DNA from: Oikopleura dioica
Lineage: Eukaryota; Chordata; Appendicularia; Copelata; Oikopleuridae
DNA length: 64,000 bases
Direction: 5' to 3'
Assembly (NCBI GenBank): GCA_907165135.1
Contig: OU015569.1
Span: 9,486,501-9,550,500, forward strand
Part shown: one piece after another, positions 14,224-25,100 of the stretch
How positions within the stretch are numbered: position 1 is the first letter of the stretch
Layout of the letters: each line of letters starts with the position of its first letter
Made by a program: the position numbers and the translations under genes
The notes under the pieces: generated by a model
Databases searched by the model: none
Told to the model about the DNA's origin: nothing
The model's input: the letters and a program-made list of their open reading frames with translations, nothing else

Positions 14224-15389
14224 ATGCCAAATCCATCAGATTTACGCCAGTCACGGATTCATAAATTGCCGCTAGTGGCGGTTTTTTACTTCAGTCTTGA
14301 ATCTTCTTAGATATTACTCGCCGCATTCATGATACTCTTCTTCGTCTCTAGCATGTCTTTAGTCTGGACTTTCTCGGTAACAATATTTTTCGCTCTTTGA
14401 TTATAAAAACTTTCTTTTTTCAGGTTATTGTTCCATATTTGCGTGGCATACAGTACGAAGAGAAAACGTGTCGTCTTTTCGGCGTTCAAGGTAAAGCCAA
14501 AAATCACGTCACTGAATTTGATTTTGAAAGGAGTTCCCGAATCTTGCTGGAGTCACGACTTTTTTCAGCAGCTCGAATTTGAATCAAGCACAAAGGTACC
14601 CTCACAGTAACTGATAATCAGCGGACAGTTTGGTTCTGTAAGAAGAACTCGAAAGATCGGCGAATAGAACGTTTTTCATTCAACTGACTTAGAAGTTGTT
14701 TCCTTCCAAGTTGTTTCAGAGAAGTTGCGCTGAAAGCGAATGCAATCAGATGCTGGAAGACAAGAGTTGTGTTCAATTCTATGTTCAAGACGAGAAAAAG
14801 AACAGCTCCACTTTCATTCTACACAGAGACGAAGTGGACATCTCAGGACTCTGCCAGTCGCAGATGCATTGCTCGGGTAAAACAAGTAAAATGTTCAATT
14901 CTCAAGTGCGCTTCTAGTTCGACCCAAGCGCGTCCAAGTGCAGTCATTCTCCGCTAAGCCGAAAGTTCCTGGAAGCTGTCTTCGCCCTGTTGACTGCGAG
15001 TCCATAGTCAAAGGCGCCCGAGATATCTTTACTGGAGAAGAAGGGCTCAAACTCGGCATGAGAACGTAAATAATCAAGCATTACTTCATGAAAACAGGCT
15101 CTTTAGGCAATGTTGGATTAACAATTCGAACCAAACAGCGGCAAATTACGAGACTCTTCAAGTGACGGGAGCAATGGCTAGAAAATCACTTGGAACATTC
15201 TTCGGAGGAAAAGTCTTTCACGCGGTATCAAATCTTCGAATAATAATTTACTCATTTTGAGGGGTAGGTCTTTTGGCCCTTGCTTGGCTTCATGTCTTCG
15301 ATCTTCTGCTGTACCACTTTCTGGTACAAAAACAGAAATCACGTGCTAAAGTTCACGCAGTCTGGCTAGAATCGCAGCGTATTCAATGA
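14224..15389 (+). CDS. Two-transmembrane protein resembling a BK channel beta subunit (KCNMB-like)
   Basis: Exons 14224-14274, 14311-14376, 14424-14490, 14531-14595, 14693-14876, 14918-15065, 15107-15207 and 15262-15389 sum to 810 nt (269 aa) in one frame. A short N-terminus is followed by TM1 (ILLAAFMILFFVSS), a Cys-rich loop of about 170 residues with about ten cysteines, then TM2 (GVGLLALAWLHVFDLLLYHF) and a short basic tail. This topology and length match KCNMB proteins, which modulate calcium-activated potassium channels. Local similarities include a loop entry like VLPLYQ..W..ESKC, a C..FYV...LHR.E....C strand, and GG.GLLALA at TM2. Intron 7 (15208-15261) must use a GA donor (GGAG|GAAAAG) to keep TM2 in frame. 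Intron 1 is only 36 bp and the start codon is provisional. The gene is likely real; the family call is tentative. Confidence 0.55.
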
Positions 15390-15417
15390 ATGTGCAATAT
15401 TTATATCACTGCCATCA

Positions 15418-15423
15418 AATAAA
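15418..15423 (+). terminator. Poly(A) signal of the KCNMB-like gene
   Basis: AATAAA 29 bp after the stop codon at 15387-15389, which supports the modelled 3' end. Confidence 0.5.
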
Positions 15424-15614
15424 TTTTGAATAATCACATAACAAAAGAATTTCTCCAGTGTTATTGGAATTCCTCACTTTCGATCATGATTCATGAAGGG
15501 GCGCTGAGGCCTTGGTCGAGGCGAAAGTCGACTGCGGAAATCAACTTGTTTTTTCTCGAAAAAGAGGAAAACACCAACAATATTTTTGATTTTTTTTTGA
15601 TTTTCTCGAAAAAA

Positions 15615-16187
15615 ATGGAGAGACGAATGCTGAAGAACCTCGTGACCTTGGACGATAAGAGCGTCTGTAGCCAGACGCTCCAAGAGATTCATGATGCTGT
15701 ATTTGTGGTAAGTTCAGTCAATCATTTTAAAAACAATCTAAAAAAAGACAAATTTTTAATGCACAATTTTTAGCAGCCGTCGCGACGAGCCGCCGCTGCC
15801 AAAGCTCAAACGGCCTTCGCCTGCCAAAAAAGTGGTAGAAAAAGGAAGGCGACGGAAAAACGACCTGAGCTTGATGAAAACGATAACCGAAGTAATTAGC
15901 AGGGCTAAGATCTCATTTTAAAATTGAACATTCTAGCCGAAGTCAAAGCCGTTCCAGTTAAGCCGCGACGTCGACTTCGCGACTGGATCAAAAAAAATGA
16001 CGCAGAATTCGAACAATTCTTGGAGGGGCTAGAAGTAAAACCCTTCCCAACAGAAGAGGAATTTTACAAAAGCAAAGGTTAACAAAATTATAAATTTAAA
16101 AAAATATAATGACTTATTTCAGATTCCGGCGCGATCGTCAAAGCAGCAGTGAAAGGTGTCAAGAAGGACTTTCCAGAATTTTTTTGA
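15615..16187 (+). CDS. Small charged orphan protein, 138 aa
   Basis: Four exons (15615-15707, 15774-15891, 15937-16077, 16123-16187) with 43-66 bp GT-AG introns give 417 nt in frame. I do not recognise the family. The N-terminal 30 residues could form a helix (LVTLDDKSVCSQTLQEIHDA). The middle is Arg/Lys/Ala-rich and nuclear-signal-like (SGRKRKATEKR), followed by PRRRLRDWIKK and an acidic stretch (NDAEFEQFLEGLE), ending KKDFPEFF. The charge pattern suggests a nuclear or nucleic-acid-associated protein, but that is only inference. The frame stays open upstream to about 15426, so an earlier start is possible; the ATG at 15615 follows a T-rich tract. The poly(A) signal overlaps the stop (16187-16192). 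The gene converges on the hydrolase gene ending at 16312. Confidence 0.6.
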
Positions 16188-16192
16188 ATAAA
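16187..16192 (+). terminator. Poly(A) signal overlapping the orphan gene's stop
   Basis: The last base of the TGA stop is the first A of AATAAA, so the 3' UTR would be very short, as expected in a compact genome. Confidence 0.5.
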
Positions 16193-16311
16193 CTATTTCA
16201 AAATATACATAGTCTGAATCTATAGCTTATTGTTGGCAATATCAGAAATCATATATTTACAGGAATCAGAGTCTGTGCTTCTGTGATTATCGAACTTGCA
16301 GTTGTCTTTGT

Positions 16312-18498
16312 CTAAATCCTTGCAATGTCTTCTATGTCTCCAAAGAAATCGAGACTTTTTTCGTGGAGATCTAGCCGTGTAGGATCTTGATTTATAAAGT
16401 CTCGAATGCGCTTCGATGTTTCTGAAGGGTTCACCATGTGCGAAAGATGATTGCCTTCTATTATGTGGTGCTAAATTCTATTTTAATTCGATTTCAAGAT
16501 GTTTTTACCTCGTATCTTGCAGAATACTTCACAAGTCTATCGAAGTAGAGCTGTTGCTTTTCATGGTTGAAATACTTTCTTTGGTTTGATTTGGGATCGA
16601 ATATTTCCTCGCTCGCTTCAAGATATTGAAGTGGTGCTCGGAAGTCCCGGGCTAAATTATAGCTCTAAATTTTGGTTCATAATTATCGTTAGTCAGTGTT
16701 CGAAAAAATGGTGAGGACTCAAGTGAGCGCGATCAGAGGCCTCCGAACGTAAGTGAGAGAGAACGAGTGACTTTTTTCTTCGAAACTTGAGTCAGGTTTT
16801 GAAGAGCATCAATAGCTTTTCGATTAGTTTTGAACAAAATACAATTGAAAAGCACCCCAGCTGGAGATCAAGCCATCTGACCCAGCAATCGAGTTTATGT
16901 CATGTGACCTCATATAACCCTATTTTCCGCTTGGCGGCCAGCCTTGGCCTCCCTTTGTGGCGATTGGCCGATTTTCGAGTCAATAAAGGAAGCCAGAAAT
17001 ACGACGTTTCGGCCACTTCTCGACAAAAAAAAAAGAGAAAAACTAACCGGAGACCAACAAATTTCGAATCGACAAAAAAATGGATTTTTGGATATTCTTA
17101 GCTTTCATAGCTTCAGTTTCTGCTAGTGGCGGCAGTTGCTGTGAAGATCCCAACCCGCCTTACATGGACAAAAAGAAAGATATTCTTACCCGCGTAGAAT
17201 CCCTTGCCAAGGAAGATCTTCCAGGATTTGAAGTATGCTTTAGCAACATGCTCGAGACCAAAATTGAAGAAGACGAGAAATACCGAAACTTCCTCATTGA
17301 AAACGAAGATTGGTACCAGCTCGATTACGAGGAAGAGCATAACAATTTCATAATGACGGACGAGCGAAAAAATGAAATGAAAGAAACCTGCCTGGAAATG
17401 CTTTATGCATTGAAGGACCTTGCCTGTTTTCAATCCCAGCATGGCCCAGTAGATTGGGACTCACTTTGAATTTGAAAGAATAAACTTCGAAATTGACAAT
17501 TCTTAAAAATTCCTTTTTTGAAAGACCTTATCGGCCTAAAGGGTGCTCTTGGCTAAACAACCTGAGTCGGGGTCTAAAGCGTCTAAAAATTCGCGTTGCA
17601 AAATAAGCATTTTCAACTCTTTGTGGCTTCGTTAGAAAAACTCGCTCACCGCTCGTACTCACCATTTTTTCGAAATTCACAAGAATTTTCAATTTCCGTC
17701 GAGAACCTATCCTGGTCGAACGTTAACCCCCAACTGCTTGTTCCCCACTGACGCATAAAGGGGTGAACTTTCGATTTGAAGTTTCCGTCTTCTAGCTCGG
17801 TCATTTGCCCTTGCATCCATTTTTCTGCGATTCTGGGATCTTTGAACCAGCCACTTGGAGTATTCATGATGGCATGTTTGTACTCGTCCCATGTTTTTCC
17901 GCTCGGAGTCCGGCCCGGATTAGAAGAGTCAGCTTTCCATCGGTCTGCTCGGTTCTCCCAGGACATGAGTGAGTACATCGGAGTTACAATAGGTTTGATC
18001 GTTTGCACGCCTTTGAAATCAATCAAAGTGAGAGAGTCTACTCTTTCCGGGAAGAGACACGCAAATGGAGAAGCAATAAACGTTCCCATGCTATGAGCAA
18101 CACAGTGGAAACTGTCCCAGCCTGAGAATATGAGTTAATTACGCGGCTTTATCTTTCAGAGTCTTCGATTATTAACTCTTCCTAATGCATCTGCCACGTA
18201 TCTTATTGAATATCCGAATAAATCATGAGTTGGAGCATAATAATTGTCCGGAAAATTTGAGTCGCCATGTCCAGGAAAATCATAGCCCACTATCGACCAA
18301 TTCTTCGGAAGTAGATCTGCTGTCCAGTCCCAACAGTGGACGTGATCGGAATTGCCGTGTAGAAGAAGAACCCGTTTAGCGCCTTATGATTTTGATTTTA
18401 AGAAGATGAGAGTCTATCTAACCTGTTTCTTGGTAGTGTTGCGACCAGTTTTTGGCGTGTATCCTGCCCCATGGTACTTTTATTTTAAAGTTTCTCAT
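16312..18498 (-). CDS. SERHL2: Alpha/beta hydrolase of the serine hydrolase-like (SERHL/SERHL2) type
   Basis: Exons in transcript order 18498-18423, 18382-18182, 18121-17663, 16651-16509 and 16470-16312 sum to 1038 nt (345 aa; human SERHL2 is about 314). The N-terminus VPWGRIHAKNW resembles the family's VPWGHIA.KVWG. Visible parts of the fold are the LLLHGNSD oxyanion loop, YDFPGHGDS, the nucleophile elbow AHSMGT (Ser103) and the catalytic His in EGNHLSHM (His301). The acid residue was not pinned down. Substrate is unknown for the family. Intron 2 (18122-18181) is GA-AG (TTAG|GAAGAG); the nearby GT is out of phase. Intron 3 (16652-17662, 1011 bp, donor GTGAGT) contains a gene on the opposite strand. 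The ATG lies 153 bp past the GALK2-type stop, just after a T-rich tract and AG, which would suit trans-splicing of a second cistron. Confidence 0.88.
17080..17469 (+). CDS. Putative secreted 129-aa protein nested in a hydrolase intron
   Basis: Single-exon frame with a clear signal peptide (MDFWIFLAFIASVSASG), then a Cys pair (GSCCEDPNPPY) and a Glu/Asp/Lys-rich, helix-prone body with three further cysteines (FEVCFSN, KETCLEML, LACFQ). It ends in VDWDSL. No family recognised; a small secreted or house-associated protein is possible if this is a larvacean, but that is speculation. It lies wholly inside the 1011 bp intron 3 of the hydrolase on the opposite strand. A hexamer AATAAA at 17479-17484 follows the stop by 10 bp. 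The 109-codon minus-strand frame at 17113-17442 is its antisense shadow. Confidence 0.65.
   Translation: MDFWIFLAFIASVSASGGSCCEDPNPPYMDKKKDILTRVESLAKEDLPGFEVCFSNMLETKIEEDEKYRNFLIENEDWYQLDYEEEHNNFIMTDERKNEMKETCLEMLYALKDLACFQSQHGPVDWDSL
17479..17484 (+). terminator. Poly(A) signal of the nested secreted-protein gene
   Basis: AATAAA 10 bp after the stop of the nested gene, supporting an independent plus-strand transcript inside the hydrolase intron. Confidence 0.5.
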
Positions 18499-18553
18499 CT
18501 CTTCTTATAAAAAAAAACGCAAAACTGAGAAAGACTGTTTGCAATTCTTTTCT

Positions 18554-18565
18554 TTTATTTATTTT
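18554..18565 (-). terminator. Poly(A) signals between the GALK2-type and hydrolase genes
   Basis: Overlapping AATAAA-type hexamers on the minus strand about 90 bp past the kinase stop, within the 153 bp gap before the hydrolase ATG at 18498. Confidence 0.45.
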
Positions 18566-18651
18566 ATCTGCGTCATTGCAAGTTCTTCAGTGAAAATCGA
18601 CACGCTGTATTCAGAAACAATTATAAGGAATATATTGTGAGTAAAGTCGGA

Positions 18652-20411
18652 TTAGAAAAGCTGATTATGATTCTTGTCAAAAATCCCAGCGCCAGCACTT
18701 GGTACTGAAGCAAAGATGGCTTCTGGAAGTCTTGATGATCGATCGGCAGTTTTACTGTAGAAGTTTTTCTTGACTTTTTCCATAAATTCATCAACATTGT
18801 CAGCATCGACAAGAGATACGCAGCATCCTCCCCAGCCAGCACCTGTCAAACGGGATCTGAAATCTCATCATATTCTTTCTGTTCGTCTCAATTATAACTT
18901 GCCCATAAGCTCCTCCTTCTCGACAAACGTTCGTGAGCTCATCAAGCTCCACTGAGGAGCACTCGTATCCTTTCGAGCAGCTCCAGTGGGAGCCATCCAT
19001 CAGAATTCCTAATTTCTCCAAAGTATTATTTCCGCCGGTCGAACAGATATTTTCGAACTAAAGTCAAATTAGCGAACTATCTATTGAAGCGCTAAAATAA
19101 TTACTTGAACGACCCGAAGCGCTTCTAAGTAAACGTGATCGGCCCTTTTGAAAACATTGAATTCTTGAACTTGTTGAGTATTAGGTGAAAGAATTTTTGT
19201 CGCAAATTCTTCTTCCGAAATATCTAAAAGTTCCAAAACTTGAGCGCGGCTCAGGATATCGTTGGGCTTTCTGCTCCCTTTTTATAGTTGAAAATGAAAT
19301 AGAATCCTTTCTATTTACTCTTTCTGACTATTTCCTTTCGGACAAGCAAAAGCAAAGTCCAGCTGATGAACCATTTGTTCCAGAGTGCCATTGTACATAT
19401 TTTGTATCTCCTTTAGCTTTGGAATGTTATCCAAATCAAGTTTTCCCGTTTTGTACTTTTGAAGAGCGAGAGCTGCGATTCTGCACTCAACCACTCGGCG
19501 ATTGAAGTCGTTAGACAGCGCTTTTTCCTTCTTTGTGCAACTGTGCGCAATCACGAAGGCTGCCTTTTCTGGAAGTTGAACTTTAGTAGCGGCGAGAGGA
19601 TTGAAGTCGATACGCTTCGCTTCTCCAGATTCTGCCAGCAAACAAATAGACTTAGTTAAGATTGGAAAATATTTAATACAAAAAAATCCGTAGCTGAAAA
19701 GCGGCCAACCATTCCTGATCCATTCCGCCGCCCTGGGTTCCAATGTGCCGCTCTGCTCGTGCACAAGCATTCGCCAATTCGGTTCGCGTTGTTTTTGCGA
19801 CGAGTCCTTCTGACTGAAGAAAGCAGAGTGCAGAGCAGACAACCAAAGCAGAGCTAGAGGAGAGACCAGATCCCATTGGTATGTTTCCGGAAACGTAGAG
19901 ATTCAAACCGCGAGAAAGTGGGCGCGAGAAGAGTTCCTCGATCGCTTTTGCGCCGCAGAAAACGTAGTTGAACCAGTTGATATCGCTAAGGTTAATATCC
20001 AGTTGATTGATGCTCGTCGAAGCAGAAGGAAACGACTCTTTTTCGGAAATGATTTCCAGTTTACCTAAAACGACTATAAGAAGGATATCCGTATTAATGA
20101 AAAACTAACCAGAGTCATTAAAGCCGGCTGCAATAAATATTTTTTGCTCGACAGCCATTGGAAGTACAGAATAGCCACAATAATCAATATGCTCGCCAAT
20201 CAAGTTAACCCTTTTTCTTGGTTTTCTTCTTGTAAAACGTTCAAATAGCTGATCTCTAGTGTAAAGAATAACTTTTGTAATAACACTCATGATGAATACT
20301 AAGGCTGTTAATACTTTAAGAAGTTCAAACCGCGTCCCTTCCTGGAGCCGTCGCATAGAAGTCCGCTTCTTTGCCAAAAGCCTTTTGAAAACTAGCAAGC
20401 AGGTTGTCCAT
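18652..20411 (-). CDS. GALK2: N-acetylgalactosamine kinase (GALK2-type galactokinase)
   Basis: Exons in transcript order 20411-20338, 20210-20110, 20064-19715, 19650-19319, 19270-19105, 19057-18903 and 18856-18652 sum to 1383 nt (460 aa; human GALK2 is 458). It is a GHMP kinase that phosphorylates GalNAc (and weakly galactose) at C1 in the cytosol. Signatures: [19 protein letters not shown] (the GALK2 form, not GALK1), [10 protein letters not shown] for ATP binding, GGGMDQ, ILSPNTQ and LTGAGWGGC. Four donor classes occur in this gene: intron 1 GG-AG (AAG|GGACGC), intron 3 GA-AG (CAG|GAATGG), intron 6 GC-AG (GG|GCAAGT) and three GT-AG. Intron 4 could alternatively be read with a GG donor. The frame is open upstream of the chosen ATG to about 20672, so the start rests on the family N-terminus. 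It is divergent from the SPAG7-like gene and just upstream of the hydrolase. Confidence 0.95.
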
Positions 20412-20962
20412 CTTAGTTTCTCTTTCTTCTGAGACTATTTTTCTTTGTTCGATGCGGGGGCTAGGCGAGATGCCGGATATTGTGGTTTGAGGGTCTGAGC
20501 TTGTTCGTGTTTTCCAGTTTGGGTCAATTAAATGCCCGGTCGAGTTACGAGCTGAGCTGGAAGACGGTAAACTGCGTAAACAAGTGAACTGTGACCTGCA
20601 GGCGGATCCGCGACGCACAATATGAATTCTAGAAGTATTTTTACACTTACACCGGTCGGTGCTCACAGCCATGTAGGCGTCTCAGCGCCAAATTTGAAAG
20701 TTGAAGCTTTTGTCAAATTTAAACTTGCGCCCGTCTTTAGGTGCGAGGATGAGTCGTTGGGGATCAGGGGTAGTTTCGGATAGACCATCTGCTATTCTTT
20801 TCTAGACTGTATAATGCCAGCAGAAGTTTTTTGCTTTGAGTCATATATATAATAGTGGGCGTCCGTGGGTCCTCGCCTCCGTGTGTCCATCGTAGAAGAA
20901 GAAAAAAGGAAAAACAAGTCGTTTGGGCTCTCAAAGCAAATCCACTGCACCAGCACAAGAGC
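20412..20962. promoter_or_regulatory. Divergent intergenic region, GALK2-type / SPAG7-like
   Basis: 551 bp between two start codons facing apart, so both promoters should lie here. A TATATATAAT stretch at 20844-20853 is about 110 bp upstream of the SPAG7-like ATG and could act as a TATA box. No other site could be identified. Confidence 0.4.
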
Positions 20963-22188
20963 ATGGACTTACTGGGCTCCATCATCGGAAAGATGGACTC
21001 AGGTCCACCTCGGCCGAAGCCAACAGCTGCTCAACTTCGAGCGCGGAAAATGGTAAGATCTATCCTTTTGATGAAATATTTTTAATATAGTATTAACTGC
21101 TCGTGATAACTACTACGTAAATAGCAAGCTCTTGGCTTCGAACTATTTTTAAGCAAGAGGCACAACAAAAAGAGGAGGAAAAGCGCCGCGAACACTACTC
21201 AAACAAGATCAGGCGCAAAATGGAGACCATCAGAAAGTACGTGGACGAGGAGCAAAAACGACTAGCGGAAAGCGAGGACCCCGAGGTTTGTGAGCGCATC
21301 GAACCGCTGATCAAGTACAACTTTCATCCTATGGATGCAGTGTGGCGCAAGATTGTCGCAGACATTGCAGAGGAATTCGACCTCGTTGCTGTCGCTCTGG
21401 GTCCACGAGATGCAAGGAACTGGTGAGACAGAGAGCTGATTCTATCGGAATTATAAATCGATTGTTTGTCAACAAGGTCTAGCGATAAGAAAAAATAGAG
21501 CTGCTATCGTTTGACCCAGAGAAAGATACAACTGTATCTGCAACAGACATCCCACAAACGTTGAGCTACGAGACATGAAAGGAATAGCCGCCAACTGTCA
21601 ACAGCCAGCTGACAACAAGAAGGCTAATTCAGAGTCCATATCTCTTAGTCAAGAAATCAGCTTGTATGCTCAAGAAGCAAGTATTTATATATTGTGATTA
21701 TGATTGAAGTTACTCCTAGCGCGAAAAAGACGCAGCTATCGAGAATTCGGAGGAGCCTCCAGGTTGGTCTTCATCGTCGGAGAGCTCTCAAAGTCAAAGT
21801 AGCTCGGGAAGTCATTTTTCAAGCAGTGGCTTACAAAGTTCAAGTCGATCCTCTCAGTCAACGCAAGAGCTTCCAGATCAAGAGAGTAGCCCAAGGAAAA
21901 TTGGGCACACGGCGAAATCGCGAATCAAACCTGGTGCAAAATTCTCATCTTATTCGGCTAAAATCTCAAACATTGTTGGAAGGGATCTGGAGGCAAAGAA
22001 GATTGCCTCCGAAGGGAGGTCTTTTGGTCTCGTCTCAGGTAAGTTTCAACTTTCTGCTCCAAAAGAATTCAAACTGTGCGAGCCACACAGCCGACATTTA
22101 TTGCAATTTAGCCTCATTGAAACGCGACCACCGCACGATCGAGGAAACCCAACGCGAAATGATGCGGATCAAGAAGTCTAAAAACTAA
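20963..22188 (+). CDS. SPAG7: SPAG7-like R3H-domain protein
   Basis: Exons 20963-21052, 21154-21416, 21526 (or 21520)-21676, 21720-22038 and 22112-22188 sum to 900 nt (299 aa; human SPAG7 is 227). The N-terminus MDLLGSIIGKM and a charged coil match SPAG7, followed by an R3H-like region (FHPMDAVWRKIVADIAEEF, then GPRDAR/YNCI). A Ser-rich insert (about residues 185-230) is not in the human protein. The C-terminus has the family signature LKRDHRTIEETQREMMRIKK. R3H domains bind single-stranded nucleic acid; the function of SPAG7 is poorly known. Intron 2 needs a GA donor (AAG|GAACTGG), since the adjacent GT gives a stop in phase. Intron 3 is GC-AG (AA|GCAAGT). The acceptor of intron 2 is uncertain by two codons. 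Confidence 0.85.
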
Positions 22189-25100
22189 AGGGAAAAAACT
22201 GAAAACAACAAGAAAATTTTCACTCGCGCTCGGAGTATGATATACGCCTTTTTTCATTTTACTGTATCTATCACGTGCTTTTCTAATAAATTCATTCTGT
22301 TCACCCATTCAATTCTATATCGAGATGTTCTAAATGACGCAAATCGGATTGTCAAAAGATTTGGCCAGATTTCGAAAGTAGCTGTGTCGTCGATGATATC
22401 CTCTTGTTGTATTGTGTTGAGGGCGCATCCCCGCGGCGTTCTATTTTTTGGCATCAGAAAAAAGCTAGTTGCACTCTTTTCGAAAGGAAACTTTCGCCAG
22501 CTCAATCCATTTTTTCGCCGGCCTTTATTCAGATAAACGAATCCGTAATTTACACAGTACAGTTTGATGGGGCTTATCAAGGTATTCTGGGCTTGGCAGC
22601 CTGCGTAGAAAACCTGACTAAGGATTTGAAAGAGGACAGTTAGATTATGATGGTAATTTAAGCAAAGCTACTTTGCGACTTTTTTTCTTTTGAAAAAGCC
22701 ATTACGCGGCTTTATATTTTAGATTTGAAAAATCCTGACTCAGGTTTTCTGCACAGTTTGCTTAGCCCAGCGTTCTTTATTCGATTAATATGCCAGAACA
22801 TCTTTAAAACAATCCTTAATTCGCTGTGTTAGAAACAATTTTCATAAAAAATTGAATTTATCAGAACTATGAATTTCAAATTATTTATTGGCCGAAAAGT
22901 AATTTTTATTGAGGTTTATTGATAAATAGCGTATAATTGCGCGTTAATTATTTTTCGGGAGATAGTTTTTGTGAGTAGTTTCTCTGCAGTGAGATTGTAA
23001 TTGAAGCCGAAAGGGGTTTTGGTCTTCAAAAGCGGGGGATTTCGCCGCAGAGCCGATTCCATTTTCGGCCAATGAACGGCGCGAAAGAAAACGAAAAACG
23101 TCAATTCGCACCGCGCCGTAGTAGAAAAAAAAGGATAATCTAGAAACAAATCTCTACCAATCAAGCACGCCGGATCTGTAGAGAGAATTCGATCAAGAAG
23201 AAAGAACCAGAAGAGTGAAACTGTTCACGAATCCCAATTCCTTCAGTTTTTATTTATAATACTTTTAGCTTTTTTGCAGTTGATTTATTCGATTTTTATT
23301 CTCCTATTTGAATGCTGGATGTTTGCTTTAGGTCATTTTAGGCAATTTAAAGGAATCTGGAAGAGAAATAATGCCCCGAAGATGAAATTCTTTTGGTTTA
23401 TTTTTGGTGGCAATTAAAAATAATGCGCCGATTTAACTTAAAATTTCGGCCGGAGTTCAGTCTGTTATTCAGTAATTGAGCAGCGTTTATTTAGGAAAGC
23501 GCAGAGAACTAAGCTGGTATTGGATCGCTGCGGAATTTAACATTTGTTCGCAGTTGGAAAATAGGTCACAAAACTCTCTTTTCCAGCTTTCTGTTTGTTT
23601 TCACTATGATGAAATATTAACTTTTCAACTTCGTACTTGACTAGCTAGAAACGCCAGAAGGAGTTCCTTTCTCACAGTACTTACGTACGCCGCCGTCAAA
23701 AGAGAGAAATATGCAACAAATTTCCTTTGAAACAAGCTTTCTACTATAAACAAGTAAATGCCATATGTATAAGTTTTAACTTTGAAGCATTGAAATTGAA
23801 AAGATCGAAGAAGAAATTTCGCGTTTTGAAAAAAAGTTAACTTTTCGGACGACATTCGCGTTTTCGTTTTGTTGTTTTCTCCTCAAATACCACTATTACT
23901 GTGAGCAAGAATTGAATGATTGTGACAATCGTCAGAGGATTTATCTGAGTCGTAATTGTCACCAATAACGAGATTAACGTTACGATTATCCATTAATTCT
24001 CAAGTCCTTTCGGGGAACGTAAAAACGCCACATGATTGTTGTGCTCACAATCGAGAATTCCCAAATTTGAATTCGAATTTGAAATTTTAGAAATCAGAGA
24101 AAGCCGCGTTTTTTAAGAACTCGGAATGGAGATCGAGGGGCCTGGGAGAAAAATTAAATTTTGTAAAAATTTACAACTGCGCACGTCGCTTAGGACTCTC
24201 GAATCGATGCAGCTATCGCTCGCCACGCAAATACTAAAGCGACTGTTTCAAATGCTTTTTGACTTTTCCAAGCACGGCCTTAAAGCGTTGGCCACCTTTT
24301 TCGTTGGAGAGATTTAAGAGAGAGTTGAAATTTTGTGGGTTGAGTTTTCGGAAATCAATAATCGACTGAGAGAGAGAGAGAGGATAATGGCAAATTGCCA
24401 TAGGGGATTGTGTAATTTTTGTCTCGTTGATTCAGACCGGTGGGTCGCCTTGCGAATTGAATCACCCTGTGAAAATCATCATCTCATGACGTTTCTTTCA
24501 CACAGTCCCCATTCATTTAATTCACAATCGTAAGCGGGCAGACAAACATTCGTATTTTTATGCCACTCCAGTTGCTTGTTTGTCTTGGCATCAAAAACCT
24601 CCCTTTTTCAGAGATTTTTTTAACTTTACGAAGACTCCCTTTGATTTTTCTAACGATCCGTATTGCTTACTAGAATCTATCTCTTCCTACATTTGTTCTA
24701 CTTTTGTTTGCTAGGAAAGCATTAACATCGTAAGATTAATCAGAATTTCCGATCTTGAAAATTCTTGTAAGTGATTCAAAGAATGAGTAGTTTAATGAAT
24801 TTTATGCCTGATCTTTTTTTAAGTGTTTTTTGTCGCCGAGGCCGCATCATAAAAATGTCTGATTTTCTTTTATTTTATGTTTGTCGAGCTTGCTGTACTT
24901 GAAGAATGTGCAGTGTGCTGTTCGACTGTGTGCGAGCCCGCTGATTTTCGATCTGGCGAAATTCCAGAGCGTTTACATTGCTTGTATTTGCCTGTGACGC
25001 CACACAGCAATGCCGTAGTCCTTGTGCGGCATGTTTGAACTGGATTATTTGCCCAGTAGATACATCAATTGTTCCAGATTTTCTTTTTTTTTTTCATTTT

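Noticed and set aside
18137-22715. A 15-base word (ATTACGCGGCTTTAT) present at about 18138 and 22701, both followed by an AG-ending pyrimidine tract
   Set aside because: A shared 15-mer is expected by chance about once or twice in a window this size, and flanks do not match.
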